Below, piece after piece: positions 15,289 to 24,228 of a DNA stretch of 64,000 nt. The stretch is from BOG-908 sp963850605 (GTDB taxonomy: Bacteria; Pseudomonadota; Alphaproteobacteria; Acetobacterales; Acetobacteraceae), in assembly GCA_963850605.1 (NCBI GenBank), contig CAWKLX010000005.1, forward strand, positions 248,001-312,000. Reading direction: 5' to 3'. Positions within the stretch are counted from its first letter, which is position 1; every line of letters starts with the position of its first letter. The notes beneath the pieces were generated by a model. It worked only from the letters and a program-made list of their open reading frames with translations. It was not told the DNA's origin and did no database searches. Both the position numbers and the translations under genes were made by a program.

Positions 15289-18195
15289 TTACCGCCGCCA
15301 CCAGCCCCGCTTCGGCGCAGCCGCCGGTTTGGTCGACCCGATGAGGACGGGCTGGATTAGCGGCCCTGCGATGGGTTCATGCGATGACGTTGCGACCGGC
15401 GCACTGTCAGGCTCCGGTATGTGCGATATCGCGGCCGGTTCGGCTTCGGCCAGGTGCTCGGCTGCCGTCGGTAATGGCAATGCCATATCCGCGCTTGCGG
15501 GCGGGCGTGTTGTTGCGGGCGGGCCCACCGGACGCAGTTCGGCCTGCTCGAGAACGTCGAAGATATCCAGGCCCGGCATGCCGAACGGGTCGGCCGGGGT
15601 TGGCCCGACATAGGGCGTGTAGGTAGCTGCCGTGTTGGCGGGCGCCTCCGCCTCAGTCTGGTCGGAAGCTGCCGCTTGTGGCTCCTCGCCTGGCTTGCGC
15701 CTGCGCCGCCCACCTCGCCGCCCGCGCTTCGGTCGGGCTTGGTCCGCGTCCTCAGCGATTGGCGCGTGTTCAGAGTCGGGGGGCGCCGCAAAGATCTCAC
15801 CAGCCGCCGCGTCCTCGGGCTCGGGGGGGGGAGTTTGGGTCGGAGGACGTTCCGCCGGGTCAGGCAAGGTGGTGAGGTCGGGCAGGTCCGGCTGCTCGGC
15901 ATTGTCCGGCATGGGTGCCTGCAGTCCGGACGCCATGCTTTCCTCGCGCCGTCCACCTCTCCGGCGGCGACGTCTACGCCGGCGGCGCTGCTCGCCTTCG
16001 GCGGCTGTCTCGCCGGGCACGTGGTCCGCATCGGTCGTGTAGTCGCCGGCCATGGCCTGTGCGGTGGACGCGCCGGCCTCGACCCGGCCCTGGCCCATGC
16101 TGGCCACATCGTCCTCTTCGTCGCTCAGATCGGCCTCGCCCACATCATCGTCCGGGGTGGCCATTGCCTGGGGGGTGGCCAGCGCCGGCAAGTCCTGGGG
16201 TTCGGCGGCCCGTAGGCGCTCGATCCTGGTCTGGGCAGCCAGCAGGCTGGCGTCGGCGCTGAAGCAGACTCGCATGCCGTAGCGCGCCTCGATCTCGGTC
16301 AGGCGCTCGCGCTTGTTGTTCAGGATATAAAGTGCGGTGCTGCCGGCCAGGTGCACCATGATCTCGGCCGCACGACGCCGTCCACCTTCCTCCTCGATTT
16401 CGCGTAGAACATGCAGGGCGGCACTCTCCGTGCTGCGCACGTAGCCCGAACCGCCGCACGTGGCGCAGACGTTCAGACTGGTTTCGGCCAGCGAGGGGCG
16501 CAAGCGCTGGCGGCTGAGTTCGAGCAGGCCGAAATGGCTGATATGGCCGATCTGGATTCGCGCACGGTCATGGCGCAGCGCGTCCGCCATGCGGCGCTCC
16601 ACCATGGCGTTGTGCTTCTTGCTCTCCATGTCGATGAAGTCGATGACAATCAGCCCGGCCAGGTCGCGCAATCTGAGTTGACGCGCGGCCTCATCCGCCG
16701 CCTCAAGATTGGTGCGCAGCGCCGTCTCCTCGATGCCACGCTCGCGGGTGGAACGGCCCGAGTTCACGTCGATGGCCACCAGCGCCTCGGTCTGGTTGAT
16801 CACCAGGTACCCGCCGGAGCGGAGCTGGACCACGGGGTTAAGCATCGAGTCGAGCATCGACTCGACCTGGTTGTGCGCGAATAACGGCTGTGCGCCCGAA
16901 GGCCACAGCTGCACCTTTTTCACATGCGTCGGCATCAGCATGCGCATGTAGTCGCGCGCGGCCCGCCAGCCGTCCTGGCCGTCGACCAACAACTCGTCGA
17001 TGTCGCGCGAGTACACGTCGCGGATGGCGCGCTTGATAAGGCTCGCTTCCTCGTGGATCAGGGCCGGCGCGATCGAACGCATCGTGTGATCGCGTATGTC
17101 GTCCCACAGCCGAAGCAGGTATTCGCCGTCGCGCTTGATTTCGGGTTTTGGGCGGGCGGCGCCGGCAGTGCGCACGATCAGGCCCATGCCGCGGGGCAGG
17201 TCGAGCTCGGCGGTCACTTCCTTGAGGCGCCGGCGATCGGCCGCAGAGGTGATTTTACGGGAGATGCCGCCGCCGCGAGGCGAGTTGGGCATCAGCACGC
17301 AGTAGCGGCCGGCGAGCGAAATGTAGGTGGTCAGCGCCGCGCCCTTGGTGCCGCGCTCCTCCTTGACGATCTGGACAAGCAGGATCTGGCGGCGCCGGAT
17401 CACCTCCTGGATTTTGTAGCTGCGCAGGAAGCGTGAGGGCTGGCGTTGCGGGCGTGAGTCCTCGGTCACTTCGACTTCGCCGCCAACTGTGGCCGGCGAT
17501 GGCGCATCCTCGGCGCCGATCTGGCGCACGCGGCCGGGGTCAGAGTCTTGCTCGACGGCTTCGAGCTCCGGAGCGTTCTCGTCCGCGTTGCCGCCTTGAG
17601 CGGGGCCTTCTTCCTGCAGACTCCCTTCGGAGGAGGCCTGATCAGTCGCGGTCCCGTCGGCTACGTCATCGGCTGCCAACGTCGCGGCGTCCGGCTCGTA
17701 TGACCGACCAGGAGCATCGTGCGGCGCAGCTTCATCGGCTTCTGGTTCCGGCTCGTCGAGCACGCCGGCCATGCGGTCCGGGGTGAGGTCCAGCGGCTGG
17801 GCCCACGCGCCATCCGTGGACGGCATCGCGTCGCCTTGATCTGCGATAGGCGGCGGCACCTGCTCGGTTCCGGTGTCGTCGTCGAACTCAGCTTCTTCGG
17901 CCCGCGCTTCCTCTTCCTGCATCGCGATCAGGCGCTGTCGGTCGGCTACCGGTATTTGATAGTAATCCGGATGGATTTCGCCAAAGGCCAGAAAGCCGTG
18001 CCGGTTGCCGCCATACTCGACGAAGGCGGCCTGCAGGCTGGGCTCTACGCGGACGACCTTGGCGAGATAGATGTTGCCCTTGAGTTGCCGGCGCGAAAGG
18101 GTTTCGACATCGAAATCTTCAAGTCGGTTTCCGTCCAGCACAACGACGCGGGTTTCTTCCGCGTGGCTGGCATCGATAAGAAGGCGTTTGGTCAT
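15289..18195 (-). CDS. rne: Ribonuclease E
   Basis: 968 residues. This is the endoribonuclease that starts mRNA decay and rRNA processing and scaffolds the degradosome at the membrane. MTKRLLIDASHAEETRVVV opens the RNase H-like part. The S1 domain (GNIYLAKVVRVEPSLQAAFVEYG) is interrupted by an acidic insertion from about residue 92 to 250, as in other alphaproteobacterial enzymes. Catalytic metal ligands are in VAIDVNSG and IVIDFIDM. The Zn-link is CATCGGSG. The C-terminal 300 residues are disordered, with acidic, Pro and Arg-rich blocks (a run of ten arginines followed by GGRR) suited to RNA and partner binding. A 480-bp leader separates it from the divergent amidase gene. Confidence 0.96.
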   Translation of the reverse strand: MTKRLLIDASHAEETRVVVLDGNRLEDFDVETLSRRQLKGNIYLAKVVRVEPSLQAAFVEYGGNRHGFLAFGEIHPDYYQIPVADRQRLIAMQEEEARAEEAEFDDDTGTEQVPPPIADQGDAMPSTDGAWAQPLDLTPDRMAGVLDEPEPEADEAAPHDAPGRSYEPDAATLAADDVADGTATDQASSEGSLQEEGPAQGGNADENAPELEAVEQDSDPGRVRQIGAEDAPSPATVGGEVEVTEDSRPQRQPSRFLRSYKIQEVIRRRQILLVQIVKEERGTKGAALTTYISLAGRYCVLMPNSPRGGGISRKITSAADRRRLKEVTAELDLPRGMGLIVRTAGAARPKPEIKRDGEYLLRLWDDIRDHTMRSIAPALIHEEASLIKRAIRDVYSRDIDELLVDGQDGWRAARDYMRMLMPTHVKKVQLWPSGAQPLFAHNQVESMLDSMLNPVVQLRSGGYLVINQTEALVAIDVNSGRSTRERGIEETALRTNLEAADEAARQLRLRDLAGLIVIDFIDMESKKHNAMVERRMADALRHDRARIQIGHISHFGLLELSRQRLRPSLAETSLNVCATCGGSGYVRSTESAALHVLREIEEEGGRRRAAEIMVHLAGSTALYILNNKRERLTEIEARYGMRVCFSADASLLAAQTRIERLRAAEPQDLPALATPQAMATPDDDVGEADLSDEEDDVASMGQGRVEAGASTAQAMAGDYTTDADHVPGETAAEGEQRRRRRRRRRRGGRREESMASGLQAPMPDNAEQPDLPDLTTLPDPAERPPTQTPPPEPEDAAAGEIFAAPPDSEHAPIAEDADQARPKRGRRGGRRRRKPGEEPQAAASDQTEAEAPANTAATYTPYVGPTPADPFGMPGLDIFDVLEQAELRPVGPPATTRPPASADMALPLPTAAEHLAEAEPAAISHIPEPDSAPVATSSHEPIAGPLIQPVLIGSTKPAAAPKRGWWRR

Positions 18196-18675
18196 GTAGC
18201 CAGAAACTCCGAGGCCCCGGCGTCGCGCAGCTTCCCCAGGCAGTCTTGTCTGCGGGGGGCGCGGCCTGTCGGGCCAGATGGGTGTGGGCGGGCCGGGGAG
18301 GGGCAGCGCTGCCGAACGACAGAGCGCCTGACCGGTAGGCGGCCAGGGTGATCCGTGTGTCTAGCGCTGCGCTGGGGTCTTCTGCCATGGCCTCGATGGA
18401 AACGTCACTGCGGCACCAGCCGCGGCGTGAAGATTGGTTTTTTCCGGTCGCGCTGGGCGCGGGGTGCTGCGCATCAATCTCGGCTGCGCGCTCTTGACAC
18501 ATGGCGCAAAGCGTCGGGCACCGCAAGAGTGGCTAGCGGGCCTAGCGGGGCCAGCCGAACCGCCGCACCCGATTGCCCATAGCAGGCCCGCATCGGTCGG
18601 GACGATCTTTCAACATGACCCAAGCTTAATCAATGTCTAACCTGCCTTTGCGGAAGCGAGGTGTTAGCATCCCTT
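18196..18675. other. Divergent intergenic region between rne and the amidase gene
   Basis: 480 bp with no supportable gene on either strand. It is GC-rich near rne and becomes AT-richer at 18610-18650 (AAGCTTAATCAATGTC), where promoters for the amidase and possibly rne could lie. The length leaves room for a long rne leader, which in other bacteria serves autoregulation. I see no clear terminator or riboswitch. Confidence 0.4.
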
Positions 18676-19503
18676 ATGTCCATGGACCCAACGTACAGCC
18701 GACGATTGTTGCTGAGCCGTGGTGTGGGTGCCGCCCTGATTCTCCCGGTGGTCGCCCAGGCCGCAACGCGCCCAGCCCCACGCCGCGTGTCTGCTGGAAC
18801 ATCGGTGGCGCCCCTTGTGGTGCTGGATCCCGGACATGGCGGCAAGGACCCGGGTGCGGTCGGCGTCTCGGGGACCTACGAAAAGCATATCGCGTTCGCG
18901 GCCAGCGGTGAGCTGACGCGTCTTTTGCGTGCAACGGGACGATACCGGGTGGCGCTGACGCGCGAGAATGACGTGTTCATCCCGCTTGAGGACCGGGTCG
19001 CGATGGCCCAAGCCCATGGCGCCGCGCTGTTCGTGTCACTTCATGCAGACGCGATAGCCGATCGGGGAATACAGGGAGCAAGCGTATACACCTTGGCTGC
19101 GCAGGCATCCGATACCCAGTCCGCCATACTGGCCGAGCATGAAAACGCGGCCGATCGCTGGTCGGGCGCATCCACGCAAGGTGTGTCGCCGCAGATTGCC
19201 GGGATACTGGCCAGCCTTGTGCGGCACGAAACCCGCGTGGCGTCCGCGCACATGCAACAGCATGTGGTGACCGCTCTCGGCCAGCATACCCGCCTGCTGG
19301 ACAACCCCGCGCGCCACGCCGCCTTCGCCGTGCTGAAGGCGGCCGAGATTCCGAGCGTGCTCGTCGAGATGGGCTTCATGTCGAACCCCAGCGACGAGGC
19401 TGCATTGCGGCAGCCGTCGCACCGTGCGATTGTTGCCGCCGCAATCGGCCGCGCTGTCGACGGGTATTTCACCTCGCAAGGCCGTGCGGGCCTAGCCGGC
19501 TGA
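18676..19503 (+). CDS. N-acetylmuramoyl-L-alanine amidase (AmiC-type, Amidase_3)
   Basis: 275 residues. It cleaves the amide bond between MurNAc and the stem peptide during cell separation. The N terminus YSRRLLLSRGVGAAL is a Tat-like signal and ends near VAQAA. The zinc amidase domain begins VVLDPGHGGKDPGA (first His), has TREND and PLEDRVAMA, the second His in VSLHADAI, and the catalytic Glu in LVEMGFMSNPSDE near the end. Start ATG 18676 is chosen over GTG 18661, which overlaps the ribosome site GGAAGCGAGG; ATG 18682 is also possible. It is followed by PBP1A in the same direction, a conserved alphaproteobacterial arrangement. Confidence 0.9.
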   Translation: MSMDPTYSRRLLLSRGVGAALILPVVAQAATRPAPRRVSAGTSVAPLVVLDPGHGGKDPGAVGVSGTYEKHIAFAASGELTRLLRATGRYRVALTRENDVFIPLEDRVAMAQAHGAALFVSLHADAIADRGIQGASVYTLAAQASDTQSAILAEHENAADRWSGASTQGVSPQIAGILASLVRHETRVASAHMQQHVVTALGQHTRLLDNPARHAAFAVLKAAEIPSVLVEMGFMSNPSDEAALRQPSHRAIVAAAIGRAVDGYFTSQGRAGLAG

Positions 19504-19564
19504 GTCGTTCGGGCACGCAGCCCACGGCAGCTTCAAGCTGTCGTGCTGAGAGAGGTGTTTGCTC

Positions 19565-22207
19565 ATGGACGGCCCTCGTGAGCGTTTGACCGTCGAGTCG
19601 GCGGGTCAGTCTGCATTCGCGCCCGCCAAGCCACCCAAAATCCCGCGCCGGCAAAGCCCAGTGCTGGCCTTTGTCCGCGGCCTGTTCGGGTTGGTGTTCG
19701 CTATCGGGCTGGTATGCGCGGGGGCTGCCGGCCTGATCGGCTGGAACGTCTACGAGCGATATGCGGCCGATCTGCCAACGCTTGACGGCCTGCGAACCTA
19801 TCAGCCACCCGTAATGAGCCGGATCTATGCGGGCGATGACCGTCTCCTGGCCGAGCTTGCCAACAAACGACGCATCTTCGTGCCGATTTCTGCGGTGCCC
19901 GACCGGGTGAAGCAGGCTTTCATCGCGGCCGAGGACCAGAATTTCTATACCCATCACGGGGTGGACCCGTTCGCCGTTGCCCGCGCAGCGTTGACCGACC
20001 TTCAACGACTGGGTCAGTCGCGCCGGCCAGTGGGAGCCTCAACCATCACGCAGCAGGTCGCGCGTAATATGGTGCTGGGGTCCGACGCGCTGACATCCGA
20101 GCGCAAGGTGCGCGAGATGCTGCTTGCACTGCGCATTGAGCGTGTGCTCACCAAGGCACGTATCCTCGAACTCTACCTCAACGAGATTTACCTCGGACAG
20201 GGCGCCTATGGTGTCGTTGCGGCCGCGCAGGCCTACTTCAACAAGCCGTTAGATCAATTGACCACGGGCGAGGCTGCTATGTTGGCCGCGTTGCCCAAAT
20301 CGCCGCTGAATTACAATCCATTCCATTATCCTGAGGCGGCCAAGGAACGGCGGGATTGGGTGCTGGACCGCATGGTCGAGACGCACGCCACCACCGCGGA
20401 GGAAGCTGCCGCGGCCAAGGCCGAGCCATTGACGCCAAGCGCATTCCGACCGCCGCAGACCGTGCAGGGCGGAGCATGGTTTGCCGAAGAGGTGCGCCGC
20501 CAGCTTGTCGAGCGCTTCGGCCAGGACCAGGCAAGCGAAGGCGGTCTGATCGTCCACACGAGTTTTGACCCCGCGTTGCAGGCGCAGGCCGATGCGGCCT
20601 TGCGGGCGGGGCTGATCCATTACGATCGCGCCCATGGCGGGTGGCGCGGTCCGGTGGGACGAATTGGCAGCACGGCGTCGCTCTCGGAAGACTGGCCGGA
20701 TGCGCTACGGACATTCGCGGTGCCGCCCGGGCTGCTGCCGGCGTGGCGGCTCGCCCTGGTTCTGGACATCTCCGCGTCCTCTGCCCGGCTCGGCTACCTG
20801 CAGCCTGGCGTGAATGGCAGCTCCGCCGAGCCGCGCAGCGGCGAGATCTCGTTGAGCGAACTGGGTTGGGCACGTCCGGAGCTGGCCGATGGTAATCTCG
20901 GGCCGCCGCCACGCCGGATGGCGGACGTGCTGGCGCCGGGCGATGTCGTGCTTGTGGAGCCCGCACAAGGAACGGTTGAAATGCGTATGCCCGAGCATCG
21001 CCTGGGGCGTGGTCGCGCGCATGTTTTGGTTGTCACCCTCGACCGCCTGCAGTTGCGCCAGATTCCCCGCGTTGAAGGCGCCCTCGTCTGCCTGGACCCG
21101 CGCACCGGGCGGGTGCTGGCCATGTCGGGAGGCTGGAGCGGGGAGGCAAGCAAGTTCAACCGCGCATCGCAGGCGCAGCGCCAGCCTGGCAGCTCGTTCA
21201 AGCCCTTCGTCTATTTGACCGCCATGGAGCAGGGCATCTCGCCCAGCGCCCGTTTCGAGGACGCGCCGTTTAGCCTGGGCGACTGGCATCCTAACAATTA
21301 CGAGCTGACCTCCGGAGGCCCGACCCCGTTGCGCGTGGCGCTGGAACAATCGCTCAACTTGGTGACGGTGCGCGTGGCCCAGCACGTCGGCATGAGTGCC
21401 GTGGCCCGCACCGCCATCGGCTTTCACATTTATGATTCGATGCCGAAGGTGTTGCCGGCAGCCCTCGGCGCGGTCGAGACGACGGTGCTGCGCGAGGCGG
21501 GCGCCTATGCCTCTTTGGCTGAGGGTGGGCGCGAGATCGTGCCCAGCCTGATCGACAGCGTGCAGGATCGTGACGGCCATACGACATGGCGTCCACCCAG
21601 CCTGGTGCTGGGAACCGGCGACCCGGCCCAGCCGCCCAACCTGACCGACCCGCGACGCCAGTTGGCCGATCCGCAGAGCACGTTCCAGGTTTTGAAAATG
21701 ATGGAGGGCGTGGTGCTATACGGCACTGGCAAGCCGGTCGGCGCCGGCTTCGATCGTCCGATTGCGGGCAAAACCGGTACCACCCAAGATTTCAATGATG
21801 GCTGGTTTGCGGGTTTTACCCCGGATCTCGTGACCGTCGTGTGGGTCGGCTACGACACGCCGCGCTCGCTGGGAGACAAGCAGGACGGTGCGCACGTGGC
21901 CGGGCCAATCTGGCATGATTTCATGCAGGCGGCCTTGCAGGACCGCCCCGTGCTGGATTTTCGCGTGCCGGACGGGGTGACGTTGGCGCGCTGGGGCTGC
22001 GGTCGCCACGAGTGCATCGATGCGTTTCGGCCCGACCAGGTGCCCGGCTCGGGCGGGGCGGGCGGCGGCGAGCGCGCCGGCATCGAAGACACGGCGTCGG
22101 CTGACACGGGCGTCCAGATGGTTCCGGCCGACCCGGACAGCCCTCCCCCGCCGCCGCACCCGACCACCGGCACGGGCGTGGACAGCGGCGTGGGCGGCTT
22201 GTACTGA
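19565..22207 (+). CDS. mrcA: Penicillin-binding protein 1A (bifunctional transglycosylase/transpeptidase)
   Basis: 880 residues. It polymerises glycan strands and cross-links peptides at the periplasmic face of the inner membrane. One membrane anchor lies at about 40-65. The GT51 transglycosylase domain has AAEDQNFYTHHG (catalytic Glu), GASTITQQVARNM and EIYLGQGAYG. The transpeptidase domain carries the S543-S-F-K546 nucleophile motif in QPGSSFKPF, SLN near 595 and K736-T-G in GKTGTTQDF. An OB-like insert lies between them. The C terminus is Pro-rich. Start ATG 19565 follows AGAGAGG at good spacing; TTG two codons earlier is less likely. prfB follows after 33 bp. Confidence 0.95.
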   Translation: MDGPRERLTVESAGQSAFAPAKPPKIPRRQSPVLAFVRGLFGLVFAIGLVCAGAAGLIGWNVYERYAADLPTLDGLRTYQPPVMSRIYAGDDRLLAELANKRRIFVPISAVPDRVKQAFIAAEDQNFYTHHGVDPFAVARAALTDLQRLGQSRRPVGASTITQQVARNMVLGSDALTSERKVREMLLALRIERVLTKARILELYLNEIYLGQGAYGVVAAAQAYFNKPLDQLTTGEAAMLAALPKSPLNYNPFHYPEAAKERRDWVLDRMVETHATTAEEAAAAKAEPLTPSAFRPPQTVQGGAWFAEEVRRQLVERFGQDQASEGGLIVHTSFDPALQAQADAALRAGLIHYDRAHGGWRGPVGRIGSTASLSEDWPDALRTFAVPPGLLPAWRLALVLDISASSARLGYLQPGVNGSSAEPRSGEISLSELGWARPELADGNLGPPPRRMADVLAPGDVVLVEPAQGTVEMRMPEHRLGRGRAHVLVVTLDRLQLRQIPRVEGALVCLDPRTGRVLAMSGGWSGEASKFNRASQAQRQPGSSFKPFVYLTAMEQGISPSARFEDAPFSLGDWHPNNYELTSGGPTPLRVALEQSLNLVTVRVAQHVGMSAVARTAIGFHIYDSMPKVLPAALGAVETTVLREAGAYASLAEGGREIVPSLIDSVQDRDGHTTWRPPSLVLGTGDPAQPPNLTDPRRQLADPQSTFQVLKMMEGVVLYGTGKPVGAGFDRPIAGKTGTTQDFNDGWFAGFTPDLVTVVWVGYDTPRSLGDKQDGAHVAGPIWHDFMQAALQDRPVLDFRVPDGVTLARWGCGRHECIDAFRPDQVPGSGGAGGGERAGIEDTASADTGVQMVPADPDSPPPPPHPTTGTGVDSGVGGLY

Positions 22208-22240
22208 GCCGCTCCCTCGAACACAGGTTTGTCCGCACTC

Positions 22241-23372
22241 ATGGCCGCCGAAGCAGACGCGTTGCATGCCCAGATCAAGCAGTCCGTCGCACTGCTGCGG
22301 AGGCATCTTTGACTGGGATGTCGCCATTGCCCGTCTGGACGAACTGAACCACCAGGTCGAAGACCCATCGCTTTGGGACGATGCCGAGGCGGCCCAGAAG
22401 ATCATGCGGGAGCGCAATCGGCTAGCCGCAGGCGTGGAGGGGCTGACGAAACTGGAAGCCGACGTAGCCGACACGATCGAGTTGATCGGCCTGGCCGAGG
22501 CCGAAGGCGAGCCGGCCATGGTAACGGAGGGCGTGGCCAGCTTGCGGGCTCTGGCCGACGAGGCCAAGCGGCAGGAGATACTCAGCCTTCTCTCAGGCGA
22601 AGCCGACGGCAACGACTGTTTTGTCGAGCTGAACGCCGGGCAGGGTGGCACCGAGGCGCAAGATTGGACCGAGATGCTGATGCGCATGTATTCGCGCTGG
22701 GCGGAAAAGCATGGCTACAAGGTCGAAATGATGGAGGCCAGCGAGGGCGAAGGCGCCGGGCTGAAATCGGTGACTCTCCAGGTAGCCGGGCCTAACGCCT
22801 ATGGCTGGCTGAAGACCGAGGCAGGGGTGCACCGGCTGGTGCGGATCAGCCCATTCGATGCGGCGGCCCGCCGGCAGACAAGTTTTGCGAGCGTCTGGGT
22901 ATATCCCGTGGTCGATGACAGCATCGAAATCGAGATACGTGACGCCGACCTCAAAGTGGACACATTCCGTGCGTCCGGCGCCGGTGGCCAGCACGTCAAC
23001 AAGACGGAGAGTGCGATCCGTATAACGCATATACCCTCAGGCATCATCGTCGCCTGCCAGACGGACCGCAGCCAGCATCGCAATCGCGCCACGGCCATGG
23101 GTATGTTGAAAGCCCGCCTGTATGAGGCCGAGTTGCAGAAGCGCGAGGCAGCCTCCGCTTTAACCGAGGCCGGCAAGACGGAGAATAGCTGGGGCCATCA
23201 GATACGCAGCTACGTGCTCGCGCCCTACCAGATGGTCAAGGACCTGCGTACCGGCGTGGAGAAGGGCAATCCCGGCGCCGTGCTCGACGGCGAATTGGAC
23301 GATTTCATGGCCGCCTCGCTGGCTGCCCGCGTTGGTGCGACGCGCAGCGACGCCTCCGCACAGGCCCAGTAG
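22241..23372 (+). CDS. prfB: Peptide chain release factor 2, with programmed +1 frameshift
   Basis: RF2 terminates translation at UGA and UAA. The gene is read as 22241-22309, skips T at 22310, then continues 22311-23372, giving 376 residues. The 23-codon leader ends in CTT TGA C with CGGAGG just upstream, the classic autoregulatory shift site. Downstream, RISPFDAAAR carries the SPF stop-codon recognition tripeptide and ASGAGGQHVNKTESA carries GGQ, which catalyses peptidyl-tRNA hydrolysis. The length is normal. Low RF2 raises frameshifting and so RF2 synthesis. The gene is intact and should not be taken as a pseudogene. It follows PBP1A after 33 bp. Confidence 0.96.
22295..22313 (+). promoter_or_regulatory. 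RF2 programmed frameshift site
   Basis: The SD-like CGGAGG is placed 3 bases before CTT-TGA-C, with the in-frame TGA at 22310-22312. The ribosome slips +1 on CTT and reads GAC. Layout and spacing match the E. coli prfB element. Confidence 0.95.
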
Positions 23373-23378
23373 GCTGAG

Positions 23379-24035
23379 GTGAGCGCACAACCCGTCGAAG
23401 AGGCGGAGCTTCGGCAAGCCATCGTGCAGGCGTGCCGGACGATGAACGCCCAGGGATTGAACCAAGGTATGTCGGGCAATATCAGCACTCGCGTTGGTGG
23501 CGCGATGCTGATCACGCCGACCGCGCTGGCCTATGATGCGATGCAGCCTGACGATATCGCGGCTGTGCGGCTGGACGACCCGGAAGGGGCGTGGACTGGG
23601 CCACGCCGCCCATCCTCCGAATGGCGTATGCATCGCGACATCTTCCTTGCCCGCGCGGAGTTCGGTGCTCTGGTGCACGCCCATCCCGTGACGTGCACGG
23701 CCCTGGCGATGATGCGACGCGGCATTCCCCCCTGCCACTACATGGTTGCGACGTTCGGCGGCGAAGACGTGCGCTGCGCCGGATACGCGACTTTCGGCAC
23801 GGCCGAGTTGTCCAGTCTCGTCGTGCAAGCGCTGCAGGGCCGGTCTGCTTGTCTGCTGGCCAACCATGGCATGATTACCTGCGGCCGGGACTTGCAGCAG
23901 GCCATGTGGCAGGCGGCGGAGCTGGAGGCACTTGCCCGGCAGTATCACGCTTGCCTGGTTGCCGGCGGACCTGTGCTGCTGTCTACACCCGATATTGAGG
24001 CCGCTCAGGATCAGTTTGCGTCTTACAGGCCCTAA
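23379..24035 (+). CDS. Class II aldolase/adducin family protein (fuculose-phosphate aldolase-like)
   Basis: 218 residues. Family landmarks: GLNQGMSGNISTR (phosphate loop), SSEWRMHRDIF, the zinc ligand pair HAHPVTC, the catalytic-region Glu, and LLANHGMITCG with a third His. This is the length of L-fuculose- or ribulose-phosphate aldolases; related decarboxylases and sugar epimerases share the fold, so the substrate is open. GTG 23379 begins 6 bp after the prfB stop, which suggests co-transcription with prfB. Confidence 0.85.
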   Translation: MSAQPVEEAELRQAIVQACRTMNAQGLNQGMSGNISTRVGGAMLITPTALAYDAMQPDDIAAVRLDDPEGAWTGPRRPSSEWRMHRDIFLARAEFGALVHAHPVTCTALAMMRRGIPPCHYMVATFGGEDVRCAGYATFGTAELSSLVVQALQGRSACLLANHGMITCGRDLQQAMWQAAELEALARQYHACLVAGGPVLLSTPDIEAAQDQFASYRP

Positions 24036-24146
24036 TTCCTCCGTAACACGTATGTATGTTGCGCGGCGGCCACAACCGCAAGTGCTTTCAACCACAATGT
24101 GCGCGTGCAGTGCCCGCAGCGGCTCGCGTCGTCGGTGGAGGGCAAA

Positions 24147-24173
24147 TTGGATGCAAACTTTCGGTTGTATAAT
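24147..24173 (+). promoter_or_regulatory. Sigma-70-like promoter of the exopolysaccharide operon
   Basis: A perfect TATAAT lies at 24168-24173 in an AT-rich island. A candidate TTGGAT lies at 24147-24152, giving a short 15-bp spacer. It sits about 55 bp before the ATG at 24229. The -10 match is clear; the -35 is weak. Confidence 0.45.
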
Positions 24174-24228
24174 TTACAAATTTTGGTGATTGTCCGTAAC
24201 GAAGCTTCACGGCTGGACGGGCACATTG

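Noticed and set aside
22020..22309. prfB as a pseudogene, or a 450-residue prfB starting inside PBP1A
   Set aside because: The leader, CTT-TGA-C and SD-like site show programmed frameshifting. The long version overlaps PBP1A in a meaningless frame.
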